Origin: Ulota crispa
Lineage: Eukaryota > Streptophyta > Bryopsida > Orthotrichales > Orthotrichaceae
Direction of reading: 5' to 3'
Assembly: GCA_963920765.1 (NCBI GenBank)
Contig: OY987250.1
Coordinates: 12,578,409 to 12,642,408 of the forward strand
Length of the DNA stretch: 64,000 bases
Part shown: one piece after another, positions 12,806-22,500 of the stretch
How positions within the stretch are numbered: position 1 is the first letter of the stretch
Layout of the letters: every line of letters starts with the position of its first letter
Made by a program: the position numbers and the translations under genes
The notes under the pieces: model-generated
What the model saw: only the letters and a program-made list of their open reading frames with translations
What the model was told of the DNA's origin: nothing
Database searches by the model: none

Positions 12806-13816
12806 TTGGAGACGGCAGCCACAAGATTGAGCAGACAAGACGGCTCAAACAGATTGTTGAAGGACGGCCATAATCAACCACTCTCACAATACCCACTCAA
12901 AATAGCTCGGGTGATCTTTTGGGAAGCCAAACATTGCTCATTTACAAGTTGCAACTTCAAGCAAAGCTCAAATCACTGTGACAAAATTTGGGCCTTCCCG
13001 AGAAACAGCCAAGACAACCTCACATGGGACCCAGGGGAGTGGAAATGGAAGAGACTTGGAAAACTACATATGGCACCATTCTTTAGCTACACCTCAAAGA
13101 GAGGCTACAAGATCAAGCTAAAGAAAGAAAGAGAGACACCTACGAGCATCTTCCAATTGCAGGGCTGGGGCTTCTCTAAAATCCAAATAAAGCGCTTTCA
13201 TAGCTTCTTATGGCACTCTGCTAGACCTAGGAGAGTGGCGACATTCATATGGCTGGCCATGAATAAAGATATTGGAACCGGTGAGAAACTTAGATGGGCA
13301 TCAAAACAAATTGATGTAGGATGTTTGCTATGCCTTGCCTCCTTGGAAACCCTACAACACCTACTATGGAGCTATTCATTTGCTCAAGAGGTATGGAAAA
13401 GGTTCAATTGCATGGCCATATGGAGCCGAGTTCCAGAGATTACCAACTACAAACTTGCTGTGCTAGGACACTTTGACATTAGTACAATAGACAAAGAATC
13501 AAAGTATGTGTATTTGTACTAGCCATGGGACCTCCTTAGGACATTTCTATTGTGGCAAATGTACCCAAAGAGATGCGCTAGCAGATTCCAAAAAGAGGCA
13601 GCGAGAGGCAAGCTAGTACTAGCAACCGCTTGGACCGCGACACTACATGCAGGCTTCGCCATGTGGCAAACATTCCACGAATCAATTAAAGATCTAGATG
13701 CACTAGGTGAACTAGAGAATTTGTTTCACAGGAAGTGGTTGCCCTATTTTTGCAACTCGGAATCCGGTGCCTACCACTATAGTATCCCAAATGTACTCAC
13801 CAATTTCCACTTCTAA
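12806..13816 (+). pseudogene. LINE ORF2 C-terminal zinc-binding domain (zf-RVT)
   Basis: Two open pieces in sequence (12806-13522 and 13550-13816). The first has the hallmark of the zinc-binding domain at the end of plant LINE ORF2: a W/F-x-LWH stretch (SFLWHSARPRRVATFIWLA at about 13203), then KLRWASKQIDVGCLLCLAS and LETLQHLLWSYSFAQEVWK. That gives the C-x2-C plus H pattern; the second Cys-rich element is partly lost (HLLWS where HLFxxC is typical). A stop at 13520 breaks the frame. ORF2 would end near 13814. Confidence 0.7.
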
Positions 13817-13870
13817 TTTTAACCATTGCAAGATGGAGTCCGGGGACGTGGCCCCCAAGCCTCTAAAAAG

Positions 13871-14187
13871 GCATTCACAATCACATACATTTAGCTAAAT
13901 CCCGACCACAGTTCTCCAACGCATAGTTCAGAGAACTAACGTAACAGAGAGCAGTACTCGATTTCTGGCAATTGGGGATCACTGGCTTCCATGCCCACAA
14001 AAACCACTCCCAGGAAACTCTCCGTTGAGTTCTTGGGAGTCTTCTGCACCGTAATGCTTAATTTTGCGGGTCTTCTTGCGTAATCGGGCATTACAGAATT
14101 TTCATCTAACCTCAATTCTCATCCTCAAATTTTCATCCTTTCCTGCTCATTATTTACATCAGGCAACGCGTTTGTTGTTGGGCATTC
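13871..14187. other. intergenic, no gene seen
   Basis: Right flank of the LINE, starting with the second copy of the possible 21-bp target duplication. No coding signal. Confidence 0.5.
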
Positions 14188-14566
14188 ATTAGAGAAAATA
14201 TGGACTCCCGAGAGGGCTGCCAGAGATTGACATCTGCAGCTTTTAACAAAGAGACCTACATGAGCTAGCTGGAGTACATTTTACCTGATACAAACTTGTC
14301 GCTACCTTCTCTGACTTCCGAGTAGGACAAGTAATATTAGTCAATATATCTGTTTGTATTGTCAGGGACATGGCAATACTTTTAAAATATAACAGTAAAC
14401 TACATGACCTGGGCTATTTGAATATGGATTTTCTTGTACCAGCACCTCTGGCACATCGAATGTACCCGTGAAATAGTAATAGGGGTAAAGGACAAAATAA
14501 ATGCAATGTTGGAGTCCTCTAAACCATTTCCTGGCAGCCCTCTCGTGAGTCCACATTTTCTCTAAT
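14188..14566. mobile_element. MITE with about 35-40 bp terminal inverted repeats
   Basis: Left end ATTAGAGAAAATATGGACTC continuing to the AGAGGGCTGCC block; right end is the complement (GGCAGCCCTCTCGTGAGTCC followed by ACATTTTCTCTAAT) with two or three differences. The interior of about 300 bp is non-coding. No clear target duplication. Confidence 0.65.
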
Positions 14567-14895
14567 GGCGGGAAAAAAGTGCCTCCTCGTCGAGCTCTGC
14601 CCTCCTCGTTGGCACTTTTTTTCCCACAATACCCTCCTCCTTAGACATTGCCCTATACATAAACACCACAGTCCAGATCCACATACGCCGTCTCACAGCA
14701 TTGATTTTCTGCATATATCTGCACGTACACAAAGGGTTTTCCACAGGTTAGAACAGAAAAACGTGGCCGTTGGTGCCGGTTTGGTACAACAGCTGTGTGC
14801 TTACAATGTGCCACCGTTACTCAGTTAAGATAGCTGTGAGTCTCTATGAGTGCAAGTCTCTCTCTAGTCTCTAGTCTCTCTGTGTGAGAGCTTGT

Positions 14896-15245
14896 AACGC
14901 CATATTCGTTACATTGGGAAAACGCAGTTCCCAAATTGAACTTCACCTTAAACTCAAAAAGTTACTCTAAACCAGATTTGAAGGTATATTTAGTTTGAGT
15001 TAGTAAAGATTTTTTCCTCGCAAATTCCTCCTCTCAGGTAAGGGCACGTGTACCAAAAAAAAATGTTGCTTAAACCTATAGCTGGGTATAAGGTAATCAC
15101 CTTAACCCCTAAAGGACCATGGGGACAAAAATTGTCCCTGCTCCTACATGGCCCCGTGTATACGCTGTGACTGCCCCCTGCGTTTAAGGGTTAAACCTTC
15201 AAAAGTCCCAAATTTGAACATAGTTCCCAATTCAATGAATATGGC
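14896..15245. mobile_element. MITE, AACGCCATATTCGTTAA family, carrying a nested TTAA element
   Basis: Left end AACGCCATATTCGTTACATT and right end CCAATTCAATGAATATGGC form the terminal repeat. Interior blocks match the element at 15441 (TTTTTTCCTCGCAAATTCCT; ACCTTCAAAAGTCCCAAA). The block at 15102-15194 is absent from the 15441 copy and is bounded by TTAA, so it is a later insertion. Confidence 0.65.
15102..15194. mobile_element. TTAA-bounded mini-element (93 bp with both TTAA)
   Basis: TTAACCCCTAAAGGACCATG at the left; GGGTTAA at 15188-15194. Its left terminus is the same as that of the 925-bp element at 56757, so it looks like an internal-deletion derivative of that subfamily. Nested in the 14896 MITE. 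Confidence 0.6.
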
Positions 15246-15440
15246 AATTTGTTCACAAACCCAGTGCTTTGTCTGTCTCACCCAAAGCAATGTATTACCT
15301 GCGTTGAGAGATCAAGAGGACTCCTAGCCTAGTGCATGCTTGGGTCCATAATGCTCAACTTTTGGGGCAGCCTCGAGGCCCCTATGTCAGTAGTCACTGC
15401 CTTGTCCAGGCAAATCATGTTTTGCGCGCAATGATAACAT

Positions 15441-15697
15441 ACGCGCTATTCGTTAAATTGGGACAAACAGAGGTACCATTTTGTACTCCACCTTAAACCC
15501 AAAAAGTCACCTTAAACTAAATTCAAAGGTATCAGATTTAGTTTGAGCCACTAAGATTTTTTTCCTCATAAATTTCTCCTCTCAAGTGAGGACATGTATA
15601 CCAAAAAAAAATATTGAGCTCAATTTCAGGAGGCCTCCTAGAACCTTCAAAAGTCCCAAAATGTAAGCTTTGTCCCAATTTAACGAATAACTCGTTA
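15441..15697. mobile_element. MITE, CATATTCGTTAAATTGGG family, abutting the cysteine-rich peptide gene
   Basis: Left end ACGCGCTATTCGTTAAATT, right end AATTTAACGAATAACTCGTT, with the family interior between (TTTTGTACTCCACCTTAAAC; TTTTTTCCTCATAAATTTCT). Its right end lies exactly at the stop codon of the minus-strand peptide gene. Confidence 0.65.
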
Positions 15698-15931
15698 ACA
15701 GCTTTTGTCGGCTATTATGCAACGTCCATCATTAAAGAAGAAATCCTTGTGACATTTATACTTGCGGCGAAACCAGAAGTCGCACTCACAGCAGGGCACC
15801 TCATCGTCGCAGTATGACTCTATCTGTCCGCACCGTGACATGACAGCAGGGGTCATCACCATTACTAGAAGGAGCAGGAGCACCAGGCTTGATGACAGCA
15901 GTAACGACCGGGGAATCATGGCTGCAGCCAT
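15695..15931 (-). CDS. secreted cysteine-rich peptide, 78 aa
   Basis: Single-exon ORF from ATG at 15931. The in-frame TTG at 15940 is not a likely start, and a second ATG lies four codons inside. Residues 1 to about 32 form a classic signal peptide: basic IPRS, then a leucine/valine-rich core (LLLSSSLVLLLLLVMVM), then a small-residue cleavage region (TPAVMS). The mature part of about 46 residues has eight cysteines spaced C-x6-C-x5-CC-x-C-x9-C-x10-C-x6-C, so it should be exported and disulfide-bonded. A TATA box lies about 100 bp upstream. The last residue before the stop is the eighth cysteine. The family is not recognised; defence peptide, inhibitor or signalling peptide are all possible. 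Confidence 0.65.
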   Translation of the reverse strand: MAAAMIPRSLLLSSSLVLLLLLVMVMTPAVMSRCGQIESYCDDEVPCCECDFWFRRKYKCHKDFFFNDGRCIIADKSC

Positions 15932-16028
15932 GGACGACAAGAGCCACGTACTAAAAGGGTAAGAGAGACGCTCCCACTCTCAGCTCTCGTGCACACAACA
16001 CTGTATGAAGGTGGTGATCCCGTGCAGG

Positions 16029-16038
16029 AATATATACT
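16029..16038 (-). promoter_or_regulatory. probable TATA box of the cysteine-rich peptide gene
   Basis: Minus strand reads AGTATATATTCC, 98-107 bp upstream of the ATG at 15931. That allows a start site about 30 bp downstream and a leader of roughly 70 nt. Confidence 0.45.
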
Positions 16039-16136
16039 GGAGGAGTACAAGCTGTTTCCACGCTGGATGGATCTCCGAGTGAGTACACGCTACTCAGCTC
16101 TTACCCCATCAGTGGACATGATCAGCAAAAGCTCTC

Positions 16137-16802
16137 TAACTTGTTATTCACTAATTTGGGAAAACGATGGGTACCATTTTGTACCTCACCTTGATCTAAA
16201 ATTGCCACTTTAACCCTTAAAAGATTAATCCTGAACCCGTGGCACAGATTTAGGAGAGTGTGCACTGTTCATGTACAGCAAACAATTTGTGGCATGTGTC
16301 CAAGAGAGATAATATTCTTCTCAAAAGAAGGAAAAAGTCAATAGTGTATCTGCCCTCACAAAAAGGGCAGCAAGGACCTTGTACATCTTTTTACAAATTG
16401 GTGTTTTAAAAAATATGGAGGCATTGAAAGTAGCTACTTTTGGCATTTAGTGATGTGGCACATTTCTCTGACCACTTTCAAGAAAATAAATCTTTTTCCA
16501 CCCTTGGGGTGTGTTTTCGGCACTAAAAGGATGATTTTTGTCCTCTTGGATGGTTAGGGGTTAATTCATATTAAGGATGTCACTTGAAACCTAATTAATG
16601 AACTTCTATCCAAAATTTCAAAAATTAATGAACTTTCTGTCCAAAAAGAATGTATTTTTGGATGATATATATCTCATTTCATTGAAAAATAGTCAACGAA
16701 TTCTCAATTCAATGAATATGGAATTCTCTAGAAAAAAAAAAAAAAAAAAAACCTGAAATCCCTCTTTGTAAGCTTTTTCCCAAATTAACGAATAACGCGT
16801 TC
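16137..16802. mobile_element. MITE, AACGCGTTATTCGTTAA family, with nested TTAA element
   Basis: Left end AACTTGTTATTCACTAATTT, right end AAATTAACGAATAACGCGTT. The left interior (GGTACCATTTTGTACCTCAC) matches the family. The TTAA element at 16210-16564 is nested in it, followed by a poly-A run at about 16732-16750. Confidence 0.6.
16210..16564. mobile_element. TTAA-bounded MITE, subfamily A, copy 1
   Basis: 355 bp from TTAACCCTTAAAAGATTAAT to GGTTAGGGGTTAA. The interior matches, in opposite orientation, the element at 55800-56164: shared blocks include GAGGGCAGATACACT-type sequence, TTTACAAATTGGTGTTTTAA and GTGATGTGGCACATTTCTCT. No ORF. Confidence 0.7.
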
Positions 16803-16892
16803 TGTGGGAAGAGTTAGAAAACACCGCACATTCTTTTGGGCGATCGTACCAAACGAGAGTTTTGTGATGAGCTGAAATTGCATAAACTAATG

Positions 16893-17099
16893 CTAATCGT
16901 GCTGAACAACCATGTTCAACTGCAGTGTATTCACTGTTCGTTTTGGATTCAATAAGAAAAAAATGATAACATTTTTGCTAATTTTTGCCACATTCGAGAA
17001 TGGTGCACGTGAGTGCTGACTGAGGGAGATGCCAACCCCTGGATGTGGGTGAAGCGTGCAGAACATGTCCGAGGCTCGGCGACACTTACCCGCAGCCAT
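16893..17099 (-). CDS. doubtful small ORF (68 codons) behind a TATA box
   Basis: ATG at 17099 within AGCATGGCTGCGGGT opens a 68-residue frame (MAAGKCRRASDMFCT...). On the same strand a TATA-like TTATATATAG lies at 17221-17230, about 120 bp upstream. The leader and first codons are duplicated at about 17250-17318 (ACCATGGCTGCGGGT). A GTAAGT donor directly after the fifth codon could mean the real transcript is spliced. No domain recognised. It may be a decayed gene copy rather than a live gene. Confidence 0.2.
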   Translation of the reverse strand: MAAGKCRRASDMFCTLHPHPGVGISLSQHSRAPFSNVAKISKNVIIFFLLNPKRTVNTLQLNMVVQHD

Positions 17100-17318
17100 G
17101 CTGGAGATTTTTGTGTGACAAGTGTAGGCAGGCTGAACATCGAAGTATGGGCTGGAATTTCGGAGCACTCGTCGTCACTCTGCATTCGAAGATTTCATCA
17201 GATTAGTTGTTGCAGAGGTCCTATATATAAACAGACTGTTTTCCTTGAAGGCGTGCAACTCTGTCCGGGGCTCGGCGACAACGACCCGCAGCCATGGTGG
17301 AGATTTCTGTCTGAAAAC
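17057..17318. repeat. diverged direct duplication of a leader-plus-start segment
   Basis: About 17057-17125 and 17250-17318 share GCGTGCA, CCGAGGCTCGGCGACA-like and ACCCGCAGCCATG blocks. On the minus strand each copy reads as a short leader (AGAAATCTCCACC or AAAAATCTCCAGC) followed by ATGGCTGCGGGT. Confidence 0.5.
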
Positions 17319-17419
17319 GTAAGCGTGCTGAACAGGGAACAAAATGTGAGCATGCTGATGAACAGGGAAGCATGGGCTAAGGTAGAAATACTGCCCAATA
17401 ATGGTAGAGTAGATTGTTC

Positions 17420-17775
17420 TTAACCCTTAAAGGACAGATGGATCACCGTGGCTTGCCCTGCCTGTAGATTTCTACAATGTTTTGCACATGGGCACCAGTA
17501 GTATTGCTTCAAAAAGTTGGAAAAGTCAACAATGCATGATGCCCTCATGAAAATTGCAAGAAGGGTAGCTTGGGAGCTAACACCATGTTTCTAAATCTTA
17601 TCATAATTTGGGTTACAAAAAAATGAATGCATCTCAAGAGGTAATTTTTTTGTCTTCCATGATTTATGATCACTTCTAAAAAAAATCAGATGAAAAATGA
17701 CTTTTTTTTGAATCATATAATCTTTTTTTAGAGCCTGAGGACTTTTTTTTGTCCTCCTTGATGTTTAGGGGTTAA
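17420..17775. mobile_element. TTAA-bounded MITE, subfamily B, copy 1
   Basis: 356 bp from TTAACCCTTAAAGGACAGAT to TGTTTAGGGGTTAA. Shares interior blocks with 42676-43013 (ACCATGTTTCTAAATCTT, AATTTGGGTTAC) and, inverted, with 59385-59739. Non-coding. Confidence 0.7.
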
Positions 17776-18051
17776 ACCAACAAGAGGTGGCTTTGAAAAA
17801 GATTTCAAAAAGATGCTCTTTCCTCACATTTGATTGGTTCAAATTTGTTTCGAAACAAGGTTCTAGAGGTAGCCGTTTAAGGTGCACCTACAAAACCAAA
17901 ATCGGTCCAAACCCTAAATCCACATTTATATTGCATAAAATATTCATTCTTGAGTAATTTTTTTGCACTCTTCCTTATCCTTGTTTCTCCACATATTAAG
18001 CTTAATTTCTCAAGAAATTCCCCATATCTTACATGCTAAAGTGCCTTATTT

Positions 18052-18181
18052 CACTACAAGGAAACCATGGTTGAATCTACAAAAAGTTGACAAAGATTGT
18101 GACCTAATCTACAATATATAGTAGATTAGGTCACAATCTTTGTCAACTCTTTGTAGATTCAACCACAATTTCCTTATAGTG
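18052..18181. mobile_element. CACTA-type hairpin MITE, 130 bp
   Basis: Starts CACTACAAGGAAACCATGG and ends TTTCCTTATAGTG; flanked by TTT on both sides, the 3-bp duplication expected of CACTA elements. The two arms pair almost perfectly around a short AATATATA centre. Confidence 0.75.
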
Positions 18182-18243
18182 TTTTAACCATTTATGGTAT
18201 TTCTACCTTAGATTTGGGTGCACGCCTCTTTAGGGCTTCTTTA

Positions 18244-18556
18244 CACTAAGGGCATTTCCACCGGTGGCTCAAACACACTCAAAGTGGATGAAAATGTTGA
18301 GGTCCCTTTCAAAACCTTCTCAAGACACTTTGTCCTATTGTGTCTAGCAAGGGCCCTTCAAGACACTTCATCTTAAGTTTAGTGAACTTATTCCTCTACT
18401 TTCTTTGATAAGTGGTTAACAAATTATTTATGGAGTGTGTTGGAGTGCAAGGCCATCTTTTTGAAGAGCTTGGGTGGAAATCAAAGTGCTTGAGGCCCCG
18501 CCAAAACAAACTGTGGAAAACTTTGAAAGAGCTCGGACAGGTAGAGATGCTCTAAG
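18244..18556. mobile_element. MITE with GGGCATTTCCACC / GAGCATCTCTACC ends
   Basis: Left CACTAAGGGCATTTCCACC; right end complement CCTTAGAGCATCTCTACCTG. Similar ends bound 57837-58203. Ends of the GAGCATCTCCA type are widespread in plant MITEs (established knowledge). No ORF. Confidence 0.5.
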
Positions 18557-19196
18557 GTAGTATGCTCTAAAATTGTCACTTTAACCCTTGAGCGCTCAGC
18601 ACAAGTTCACTCAAATCCAGACCCTTTGGAACTCATTCCAATCAAACTTTCACCTAAAAGGAATTCCCAAAAATTGACCGTACCAATTGGTAGTGAACAT
18701 AGGCCCGGAGCTCCAAAAAAAAGGACATATCCTTTCACTGTACCATTGAAAGATTATAATGGTTAAATAAGGAAATTTTTCAAAACCAAGAGGCCATAAT
18801 ATGGCCCCTTGGGCGCTCAAGGGTTAAGGATTGGTCTGATTTTTCATGGGCTCTTCAAGACATGAAGATTTTTTGTTTAATTTTTAAACAAAGGGAAATG
18901 GATGCCAAATGTAACACAATTTTTTTCATACTTTTTGAAGCACTATTGAATTGTTGATGAATTTTCAAAGTTTTCTGTAGTAGACACTTATTTGTGACTC
19001 CAAGTCTCCCATTAACCATTCCCCTACAACTTTGTGAAGAGATGGGTGAAACCCAAGAGTATGATTGGCTCTTGCAATAGAAAACACTTTTTTTTTTGTG
19101 ACTTGAAGGGGTCCATTCAATGAATACTTCATATCCTTTCTTGAGCTACCTATGTGGCGCATAATTTGAGAGAGTCGCAATTAGAGCATACTACCT
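18555..19196. mobile_element. element with AAGGTAGTATGCTCTAA ends, hosting a TTAA element
   Basis: Left AAGGTAGTATGCTCTAAAAT and right TTAGAGCATACTACCTT are inverted copies. The TTAA element at 18581-18827 is nested near the left end. The remainder is AT-rich and non-coding. Confidence 0.45.
18581..18827. mobile_element. TTAA-bounded MITE, subfamily C, copy 1
   Basis: 247 bp from TTAACCCTTGAGCGCTCAGC to GGGCGCTCAAGGGTTAA. Terminal repeat is about 17 bp with TTAA. Its closest relative by ends is 45176-45413. Confidence 0.7.
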
Positions 19197-19530
19197 TATA
19201 CTAAATACTGCATTTAGGTTGCACTAACAATTAGGTTGCCTTATTTTGGAGAATTATCTTGAAAAAGAATCTCATGTCAAGACTCATTGCTTGGTCACTT
19301 GGAGGTGCATGCAACTTTTTGGATACTAGTATTTCACATGGTTTACTACTTGGACTCTATTTGTTTGTTTTTGTGCAGCTTTGTTATTGTTGTTAGGCCA
19401 TTTAAAATTTTCTTATTGCAATAATTATTGAATTATAAAAATCATTATTTTAACAATAAGTATTTTGTAGTGTGAATTGTAAAATGTCAAGGAATTAATG
19501 TTAGGCAACCTAAATGCAGTATTCAGTATA
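19197..19530. mobile_element. MITE with TATACTAAATACTGCATTT ends
   Basis: Left TATACTAAATACTGCATTTA then GGTTGC; right GCAACCTAAATGCAGTATTC then AGTATA. A 26-bp terminal repeat with one mismatch, 334 bp overall, non-coding. Confidence 0.65.
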
Positions 19531-19663
19531 GTGATGTCAGAGTCACACAAGCCAAAACAATTTATTTGAAACAAATAACAACTTAAATTGTATTTTTGGG
19601 AAAACGGAGGACAATCACTTTCTTAAGGTTTCATTTGTTGTTTTCTTAAAGATAACCTAAAAT

Positions 19664-19914
19664 ACCATATTTGTTATAATGAGAGAATGGGGACCTCTCA
19701 AAATAAACATTCAAATGAGAGTTTTTAGCTCAAATCTAGCTGAATTAACATAAACCTTTCAATTTCAGTTCAAATCTGAAAAGATTTATGTCAATTTAGC
19801 TCAATTGACCTAAAACCTTTTGTTGAATTGCCCTATTTTTTTAAAATTTCAGGTTGTATTTCCTTGAAATTACTCTCATTTCATTGGAAAACTCTCATTA
19901 TAACGAATATGGTG
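19664..19914. mobile_element. MITE with ACCATATTTGTTATAATGAG ends
   Basis: Left ACCATATTTGTTATAATGAG, right CTCATTATAACGAATATGGT. The ends are related to, but distinct from, the AACGCCATATTCGTTAAATT family. About 250 bp, AT-rich, no ORF. Confidence 0.6.
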
Positions 19915-22500
19915 TTCTTTCTAGTTTTTACCATTCAAGAGCACAAGGTTGAAGATGCCGATTTGTGAACATTCAAAATTGCTAGTTTAGAATAGACTAG
20001 AAAAACGGGCGTAAAAAACAAAAAAATGTAATTTTACACAAAAAAGTATTTGTTACCACATAATTTTTCCAAAATGCTTGTTTATTGTGGTGTGGCTTTG
20101 CCTTGATCAAGGGCTATGACCAAAACATTTAGATTATTTTGATGGAGTAGGACTAAAGGGGATAGTCCAAGTTCACTTTACACTAGCTCCAAACTTGAAG
20201 AGTGATAAAGACTCAAAATGGATGATAAAATGACATGGAATCCTACATGTCATAAATTGGATAAGGTTTAACCTCAAAACAACCCTGGAATTTCATGAGC
20301 TTCTAGGACTTTTCACTAATTTGAACAAAAAGCCAACAATTTTATAAGTTGTATCAAATTTTTTTTTAATAGTAATTGTATAAAATCAAACTAAACATGT
20401 TAGAGATCACATCAGAATAGAAAACACAACAATATCTCTTATGGATTAAAAATTATAAGGTTTGATCATGAGGGTGACTACTAAAGTTGTGAAAGTGATT
20501 TGAAGTCTTTCAAAATTCTCTTCACATGTCAAATTTAAAAACATGGTCACCAAAAAAATATGAGGTTAAAGGGCCCAACATACATAACCCCAATCAATCT
20601 ATGACTTCTCAAAATCTAATTTACAATTTTTTAAAATGAATTTCTACTGTGATATTCTCTCAAAGATCTAGTGTACTTGAGGTTCATTTGCAAGAGCCCT
20701 CAACACTACATAAAGTCAAGATTGCAATGGACACCCGTGCACAAAATCTTGAATAGAAAAATCATAATCAATCATTTGCAAAATTAGATTGGTGAAGCTA
20801 AAACTAAACTTCAAAAAGATATTTTCAAAAAATAAACTACTAAGAATAATAATTTGGTAAGGTTTTATTTAACCTCAAAACTTGGTTGAGGACACATTTT
20901 GTCCTTAGGATTGTTTTGGGGTTAATGGTCACCCAGATTTTGTGTTGAGACATTTTCAAGAGGTTTTCTAGCTAAATATTTAGGGTGATCAAATCATCCC
21001 CAAAATTTTGATTGGTCTACTTTTATCAAGCTTTAATAAATTTTTCTATTGAAAATGTTGTTTTGTTATTGTTTTACTACTATGAACACAATTTTTACTG
21101 TTAAAATTTATTTAATTATAAGAATTTCATTTAGATAGCATTAATTTCAAAATTATTGCAAAAGTAAAAATTTATTGAAGTTTTTATTGTAACATATGTA
21201 TTTTGATTAATATGATGTTTTCTTACAATTGATTTTGTTGTAAAAAGACATCTAAATAACAGCATGGTCATTTATTTTGTATTATTCACTTTGTATTATT
21301 GATTAAGATTTTAATAGTGAAGTTTTACACTCTTCTTAATTACAAGTCTCCTTTGTTTTTTGGCATTTAGAACTTTGAAATTGTACTAAGAGATGAAAAG
21401 AAAAAAGAGGAGAAAGTAAAAACAAGAAAACAAGGAAAATAGTAAAATAAATGATTGAATCTTTAAGGAACTGGTCTAAGTTCACTTTGCATTATTAAAG
21501 GTGATCAATACATGAAAAATCTTGTTCTTGATCACTAGTCTTGACCAAGAGTTGTGACCAATAGATAAACATGGACTAGCTTTTGGTCATTAGTGTAAAG
21601 AGGTCTTTATCTCAGGTGGATCACTCTTTGTATGTTGGGTACCCCATGTGCGGCGAGGGGGGAATTTATAGGGGGCTATTTAGTTCCCTGAGCCAAATAA
21701 AAGGGTCTCTATAATTATATAATTGGGTCAAATGGCCAATTTTAGGGCACTCTTTAATTTCTTATAAGGGCTAAGCAATTCTTTTTTTCTTAGGCTATCT
21801 TCTTTATATTTGAAAATTTTGAATTATTAAGTAATTTGACAATTTAGGATTTTGGGATTAGGGTATGAATGCACTATGCTTTCATAAGTAATTTCAAGAC
21901 AAAGATCAAATCCTTCATGGAAATATACTATGCAAATAGAAATGCATCTTCACTCCAACAATTCAAGAGTAAATCAACTAAAAGTCAAAGCATCTGAATG
22001 AACTCCGTTTGCATGTATTTTTAAAAAAATTCCTATTGCGCACAAGCCAAACCCTAACCCTAAAACCTAAAAGGCTGGAATGTGCACCCTAACACCAAGC
22101 AACAAAATCCTAACCCAAAAGTGAAGTAACACCTAACCATTCATTCACATTCGTTGCCCTCATTTTTCATCACCCAACACCTGGCACCCTCATTGGAACA
22201 TTGGATACCCTGTACCCACCAACACAATAGAACCACTAGATACCCCATGATACTGGCCCTTTAGTTACTTGTAAAAAAAGTAATGAGGCATGTTTAAAAC
22301 CTACCCATATTACTTATGCTCAATTCTGCCATTTGATTGAATCCTTTCTTAGTTGTAAGTTTTTTATAATTATTATCTCAAAAGAATAAATCCCTCTCTA
22401 CATTATGTTGCACGCCAAATCTAAAATGTATTAAGTTATCCACCTAAGGTCCTTATTATGTGTGCAATCCTTGTATTGACCTTCTAGAAAAAAATGCAGC
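19915..22500. other. AT-rich intergenic DNA, no gene seen
   Basis: Long AT-rich stretch with no ORF of note. CCTTGATCAAGGGCTATGAC (about 20101) and the GGTCATTAGTGTAAAG area near 21580 hint at decayed repeats, but I could not define element ends. Confidence 0.4.

Larger units (their letters stand above)
5138..13870 (+). mobile_element. decayed LINE (L1-type) interrupted by a solo LTR
   Basis: In order on the plus strand are an ORF1 remnant with a zinc knuckle, an APE-type endonuclease, a reverse transcriptase and a C-terminal reverse-transcriptase zinc domain, the usual plan of plant L1-type LINEs. A possible target duplication of about 21 bp flanks it: 5117-5137 and 13871-13891, both containing CACAATCACATA and differing at a few sites. 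Without the solo LTR (10138-12039) the element is about 6.8 kb, normal for the class. A poly-A tail is weak (AAAAAG). Many stops and frameshifts make it a dead, old copy. Confidence 0.75.

Noticed and set aside
17013-17423. 136-codon plus-strand ORF
   Set aside because: It crosses the duplicated leader segment and a promoter-like TATA facing the other way; no domain.
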